Shown here: in pieces, positions 60,011-64,000 of the stretch
Numbering within the stretch: the first letter of the stretch is position 1
Layout: the number at the start of each line of letters is the position of its first letter
NCBI RefSeq assembly: GCF_020360975.1
Contig: NW_025408668.1
Coordinates: forward strand, 6,200,001 to 6,264,000
Length of the DNA: 64,000 bases
From: Hirsutella rhossiliensis
Lineage: Eukaryota > Ascomycota > Sordariomycetes > Hypocreales > Ophiocordycipitaceae
Direction: 5' to 3'
Made by a program: the position numbers and the translations under genes
Notes under the pieces: generated by a model
What the model saw: only the letters and a program-made list of their open reading frames with translations
Told to the model about the DNA's origin: nothing
The model's database searches: none

Positions 60011-60559
60011 TAGTTATAAAGTATTAGTATTCTTTATAAGAAGAGATTACGCTATAAATATTATTTTAAAGGCTAGCTTACTAATACCTATTCTTTATAA
60101 ATATATATATAACTTATTATCCTTTATATCTTATTTATATATAGTACTTTACGATAATCCTTTTCTATTCTTTTAGGTCGTTTATAACTAGTATAGGTCC
60201 TTTTTCTTCCTTTTTAAAGAGTTACTAAAGCTTTTAATCTTTAACGTAGAAATTTATACTCTTTAAATATAGCTTCCTATAGTCTTATTTAAAAAGGCCC
60301 TCCGGCCGTTTTAAAGTTTAAAGGAAGTCTATAATTATCCTCGATTCCTTTAAGTAGTCCCCTTATAGCTTAGTCCCTTATACTATATTTAAGTAAAAGT
60401 CTATAAATTCTTTAATATTACTTCTAATTTCCTTATTTAATATATTATTATTAAGATTACGCTAGGGACCTAGCTAGAGGTATCTAGAACTTTAATATTA
60501 AATAGGAGGGAAAAACTAAAGTACCTAAGGGAAAACCCTCCCTTCTTTTAGTACGGGTC

Positions 60560-61280
60560 CGCCTTAAACGAGGTCGTAGTAGTAGTACGTAGGAAATTTA
60601 CGCCGGCTACCGCGGGCTCCTCCCGCGAAATCGCGTCTCGGCGCGGGCCCTCTCGGGCTATAGCCGCTACTATCCCGAGCGGCCGCGGCCCGGGCTCGCT
60701 AGCCCGGGCCTAGGGTTATAGGTAGTAGTCTCTCTCCGGGGGCTCGACTCGCGGGCGCCTCTATTTACCCTAGCTCCCGCGTCGTAGCCGCGTAGCCGCG
60801 GTCGCGTCGGCTTATCGGTCCGTTAGTTAGTAGGGCAGGTAATATCCGGTTGCCGGGCCGGGCGCTAGTATAGGTCGCTCCTAGGTAGGGCCGGCTAATC
60901 GAAATTCGGTCGGCCGGCTCCGCTAATCGTAAATCGGTTCCCGTCCGGCTACGCGACTTCCCGATCGGGGGCGCGGCGGCCTATATTTACCCTCTATCTC
61001 GTAGTTACTAATTACGCGCGCCCGGCTCGCGCCTATATATACCTGCCCTCCCCCCGCGGTTCCGTACGTGCCTCCTCCTATCCCTCTATTATCTATCTCT
61101 TTTATAGGCCTAACTACTACCTCGCCCGCCTCGTTTCTATAACTCCGGGTCTCCTTAATACCGTATCTAGTTCGCTCGTCGTCGCGTCGCAATATCTAAC
61201 TAGGAAGCTAACTTAGGTAGTAGCGGCTCGCCTCCTCTAAAACCCCCTCCTCGTAAGAAAGTCGCTATAGTAGTAGGATC
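60560..61280 (-). pseudogene. GC-rich Arg/Gly/Pro-rich frame
   Basis: The minus strand is open from 61,192 to 60,923 and continues both ways through a few RIP-type stops, giving about 230 codons. The reading is Arg-, Gly-, Pro- and Glu-rich with a Gly-Gly-Gly/Gly-Thr-Ala-Gly-Gly-Gly stretch and repeated Arg-Pro blocks, which suggests a disordered protein. CpG is very frequent. I do not recognise it. Position, next to LINE remains, suggests a retroelement structural protein. Confidence 0.35.
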
Positions 61281-61519
61281 GGAGCGCTCTATCTTATATT
61301 TTACGTATATTAGGCGTCTTATTAGTAAGCTTACCTATAAGTCCTTCGCTAGCTATTAAAACTAGTCTTATACGTATTAATCTTAGCTTTATCCTAGGTC
61401 GGTCCTACCTTTAGTATTTTTACTAACTTTAATAGCTATAAAGGCTAAAGCGTATATCGCTTACGCTAACTCTAACTAGTCTTATTACTAAGTAAGTAAC
61501 CCCTTCCCGCTATAGTACT

Positions 61520-62268
61520 ATCCGAGTTCGGTGCTAATCTAAGTTCTAGATTACCTTTAAAGATAAGGAGGCCGCTAGTGCCCTCTACTAAGTATAGTCT
61601 AAGGTCGATAGCTCTTCCCTTATTAAGGGTTCGGTATAGGAGCGCCTTTATCGTACTACTCTAGAAACTTATATTTACGCTAGTCGGAAGGCCCCCGCCG
61701 CTAAGGGTAAGGGCGCGTTAGGCGAGTCTGCCCCTAGTCTAGCTACGGTCGCTAAGAATATAGAGACGCTCGCGTTAGCTTTTACCCGTTTCGTAGACGA
61801 TACCCGCTATATATATAAGTCCTTAGAGAAGCACTTAGGTAAGTTTAGCGACGCTATTAAGACCCTAGCTTAGGTCGGGCCTAAGTCGCTCTTAGTTACC
61901 TAGAAGACTCTTATAGCGGTTAACGATCTCGCCGACTATTTCTATCCTATTACTAGCGACGGCCCTAACGCGGAGGATAGCGGCTTTAATCTTACTAGTC
62001 TTACTAGGCCTATTCCGGCCTTAATCCCCGTTAATAAGGGGAAGGGCAAAGGTAAGGGCAAGGCGGTAGCCGCGTTTAAGGCCCTATCTAAGGCTAAGGC
62101 TAAGGTATCTATGCCCGCGGCCGTCGCGGAGCCGGCTCGGGAGCTAACCGCGTCTCCCTCCGACGCCGAGCTATAGCCCGGCAGTTCTCCTAGCGCCGAG
62201 CCCGCCCTAAAGCGTCCCTATCTTACGTCGCCTACCGATCCTACTAACGCTCCCGACTTCGTCTAGTA
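61520..62268 (+). pseudogene. Gag-like frame of a GC-rich retroelement
   Basis: A forward frame of about 250 codons with few stops reads as helical and charged. Thr-Phe-Lys-Asp-Lys-Glu-Ala-Ala-Ser-Ala-Leu is near 61,555, a Lys/Ala/Gly linker near 61,700, and a helix Leu-Ala-Phe-Thr-Arg-Phe-Val-Asp-Asp near 61,780. A Lys-Gly repeat tract (five Lys-Gly pairs) lies at about 62,036-62,070, followed by an Ala/Lys/Pro-rich tail ending with TAG at 62,266-62,268. It lies opposite in direction to the LINE ORF2 on its right, so the two are from convergent elements or a rearranged one. The stop-poor state reflects its GC-rich codon use. Confidence 0.4.
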
Positions 62269-62639
62269 GCGTCTTTATAGCTATCGCGGTTTAGTCCCGG
62301 CTAAGATTATTACTAGTCTTAACCTCGATTAGATCTATAGTTATAGTATAGGCTAGGGTCGTAGTTTAAGGGGGGCTAGTTATCGGCTCTATCTTAGTTC
62401 GGTTCTAGGTTAGGTCTTATTTAGTTATAGTCTTTCGGTAGTAGGTCTTATTCTATAGCTATTAAGGTCGGTTCGGTTAGGTTATATTAGTTTTATTCGG
62501 TCTATAGTTTAATCGGCGAGGTTTACGCCTAGTCTAGGTCTAGTTCGGTCGAAGCTATAGTCCTATAATCGTAAGTCCTCTCCCTTTCCGGGTCGCCTTA
62601 GTAGGGGAGGTAGTTAGCTAAGGTGGTCCTAGTTAGGGC

Positions 62640-64000
62640 CGCTCTATCCCTAGCGCGACCCCGGTTTTATTATCCGGTATATCTACGTATAGCCTCCGAG
62701 CTAGGTCGAACTAGCGGAGCCTGCCTAAGCGGAGGAACTATTGCGCTAGCGGCGCCGCTGTCCTTTTCCCTTAGAGGCCCGCTCTCACGTTACCTACGTC
62801 CCGGGCCCGTATTAAGAGGGACTCCCTCGCCTCTACCGTTAGTAGATAGTCGATTATCGTATAGTAGATAGTATCCCGTCTTTATCCATAGGTATATATT
62901 AGCGAAACCACGCTAGGGACCCGTCGGTTAAAGAGGAAGTCGTTAAGCCCGATCTTTCCCGTGCGTATCTAGGTAATTGCCGTGCTAATATACTTAGGGA
63001 GGCCCTCGTAACGGTCTAGCGTTATCGCCTTATCGAACCGAGGCGGGAAGTCGGCGGGGTAGAGGGTGGTCCGGTATTATCGGATCGCGTCTTTCCTAGC
63101 GTTCTATCGGGCGGCCTATTCCTCGTTTAGCCTTACTATAGACTTCCCTAGCACGTGGTAGGGTGCAGCCCCACGTAGACGCCGCGAGCCCGGTTAGGGC
63201 TATAGTCTAGCGCTTTAACTTCGCTCGGAGTTATTTTAGGTGCGCCTTCTAGCGTAGTTTCCGGTGCACCTAAACCCCTAGTAGGCGGGCCTCTTAGACC
63301 GGGGTTACCACGTCGGCCCCGAGGCGGACCGGCGTCGTTATCGCTTGTCTCCTTCGTATAAAGTGCAGTAATTCGCTCTTCGACGGTTCGAAAGTAGCCG
63401 CGAACTCGGTCGCTTATTCTACGTATACCCTCTAGGCTTCCTTTAGGCGTGCTACCGTAGTAGCCTCGTCGGGTCCGATGCTAACTATATTCGTATCGTC
63501 GGCGAAGCTAACGGTATAAATACTATATATCGTGCTAAGCCTTTCGTATAAGGGGGTTATATAGTATAGAAATAGGATCGGGGATCGGGGGGAGCCCTAG
63601 GGGACTCCCGTCGGCACTTAAGTTAGCTCTAAGGTCCTCCTATCGAAGTAAAGGGTCGATCTCCTATCGCTTACGAAGCTCTATATTAGGCTCGTAAGCT
63701 ACCTAGGGTATCCCCTAAGCTCTAGTTCCCTTATAAGCTTATTATAGTTAACCGTGTCGAATACGCCCTTTATTTAATATATTAAAAGGTCCTTTAAGCT
63801 TTCTTAAGAGTCTATTAGCTATACTATTCTTCTTACCTTCGATATATTATATAGTAAAGTTAAAGAGGAAAATATAGCTTATTTAGTAAGTTACTATAGC
63901 TCTAGGAATATCTTTAAGGGTACCTTTTAGTTAATTAACTAAGACTTATACGTTAGTTTCTAAGATAAATTATATACTATATAGGTATATTCTTAGTCTT
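62640..64000 (-). pseudogene. LINE ORF2 reverse transcriptase and C-terminal region, running off the right edge
   Basis: The minus strand reads as a Tad-like LINE polyprotein: Ile-Lys-Gly-Val-Phe-Asp-Thr-Val near 63,755 (RT motif A), then Trp/stop-Leu-Thr-Ser-Leu-Ile, then Thr-Gly-Val-Pro-stop-Gly-Ser-Pro near 63,605 (motif B, CAG to TAG). The box Phe-Ala-Asp-Asp at 63,495-63,506 (motif C) is intact. The thumb and tail follow: Pro-Ser-Lys-Ser-Glu-Leu-Leu-His-Phe near 63,370, Leu-Gly-Val near 63,270, Ala-Ala-Ser-Thr-Trp-Gly-Cys near 63,170, Arg-Thr-Gly-Lys-Ile-Gly-Leu-Asn near 62,950, and a final helix ending near 62,640. It begins beyond the window. RIP is milder than elsewhere, with several CACG and GTGC sites kept. 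A forward open frame at 62,623-62,871 is only its antisense. Confidence 0.82.

Noticed and set aside
62623..62871. Forward 82-codon open frame
   Set aside because: It is the antisense of the LINE ORF2 C-terminal region, which reads convincingly on the other strand.
1..64000. Telomere repeats or rRNA/tRNA genes
   Set aside because: I saw no TTAGGG/CCCTAA arrays and no recognisable rRNA or complete tRNA; a subtelomeric location is only an inference.

Overview
The window looks like a piece of a filamentous ascomycete (Pezizomycotina) genome. It is mostly a graveyard of transposons destroyed by repeat-induced point mutation (RIP). Roughly 60 of the 64 kb is almost free of CpA and TpG, full of TpA, and keeps many CpG; that is the footprint of CpA-to-TpA mutation on both strands. 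A hand count in 8,401-10,800 finds only ten CpA/TpG steps in 2,400 bases. One stretch of about 4 kb (roughly 16.8-20.97 kb) has normal composition and holds the only host-like gene I can support. It encodes a secreted ADP-ribosyltransferase of the heat-labile-enterotoxin A-chain family. That family is expanded in insect-associated Hypocreales, so such a fungus is my best guess for the source; no ribosomal or housekeeping marker confirms it.

Layout. 1-1,630: a long unrecognised frame entering from the left edge. 2.4-4.2 kb: a second unrecognised frame and a copia-type LTR. 4.75-15.8 kb: Helitron copy 1 on the minus strand, with Rep/helicase remains at about 4.85-10.7 kb. 15.8-16.8 kb: an array of 18-bp-type repeats and a truncated copia end. 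16.8-20.75 kb: the unmutated island with the toxin-family gene, whose 3' part is broken across frames. 20.75-20.97 kb: the same repeat array, inverted and unmutated. 21.46-50.5 kb: Helitron copy 2, same orientation, expanded to 29 kb by nested insertions. These are three solo-LTR-like insertions (23.5, 28.7, 45.4 kb), a gag-only LTR element with 177-bp LTRs (26.6-28.5 kb), a gypsy element (30.1-45.0 kb) that itself holds a second gypsy element (30.6-37.55 kb) and a 375-bp terminal-repeat miniature element (42.3 kb), and a solo LTR at 48.2 kb. 50.5-51.0 kb: an inverted copy of the Helitron end facing copy 2. 52.15-53.47 kb: a LINE ORF1. 55.8-60.0 kb: unrecognised frames and a gypsy integrase. 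60.5-64 kb: GC-rich RIP-mutated sequence ending in a LINE ORF2 that runs off the right edge on the minus strand.

Biologically, the window reads as a mobile-element-rich, possibly subtelomeric compartment in which an effector/toxin-type gene sits between two direct copies of a dead Helitron. The transposon proteins were identified by reading through RIP stops and by motif order (Rep HUH, Walker A, RT box, integrase DDE, CCHC knuckles). They are assignments of dead copies, not functional genes. Boundaries backed by target-site duplications are exact; others are approximate.
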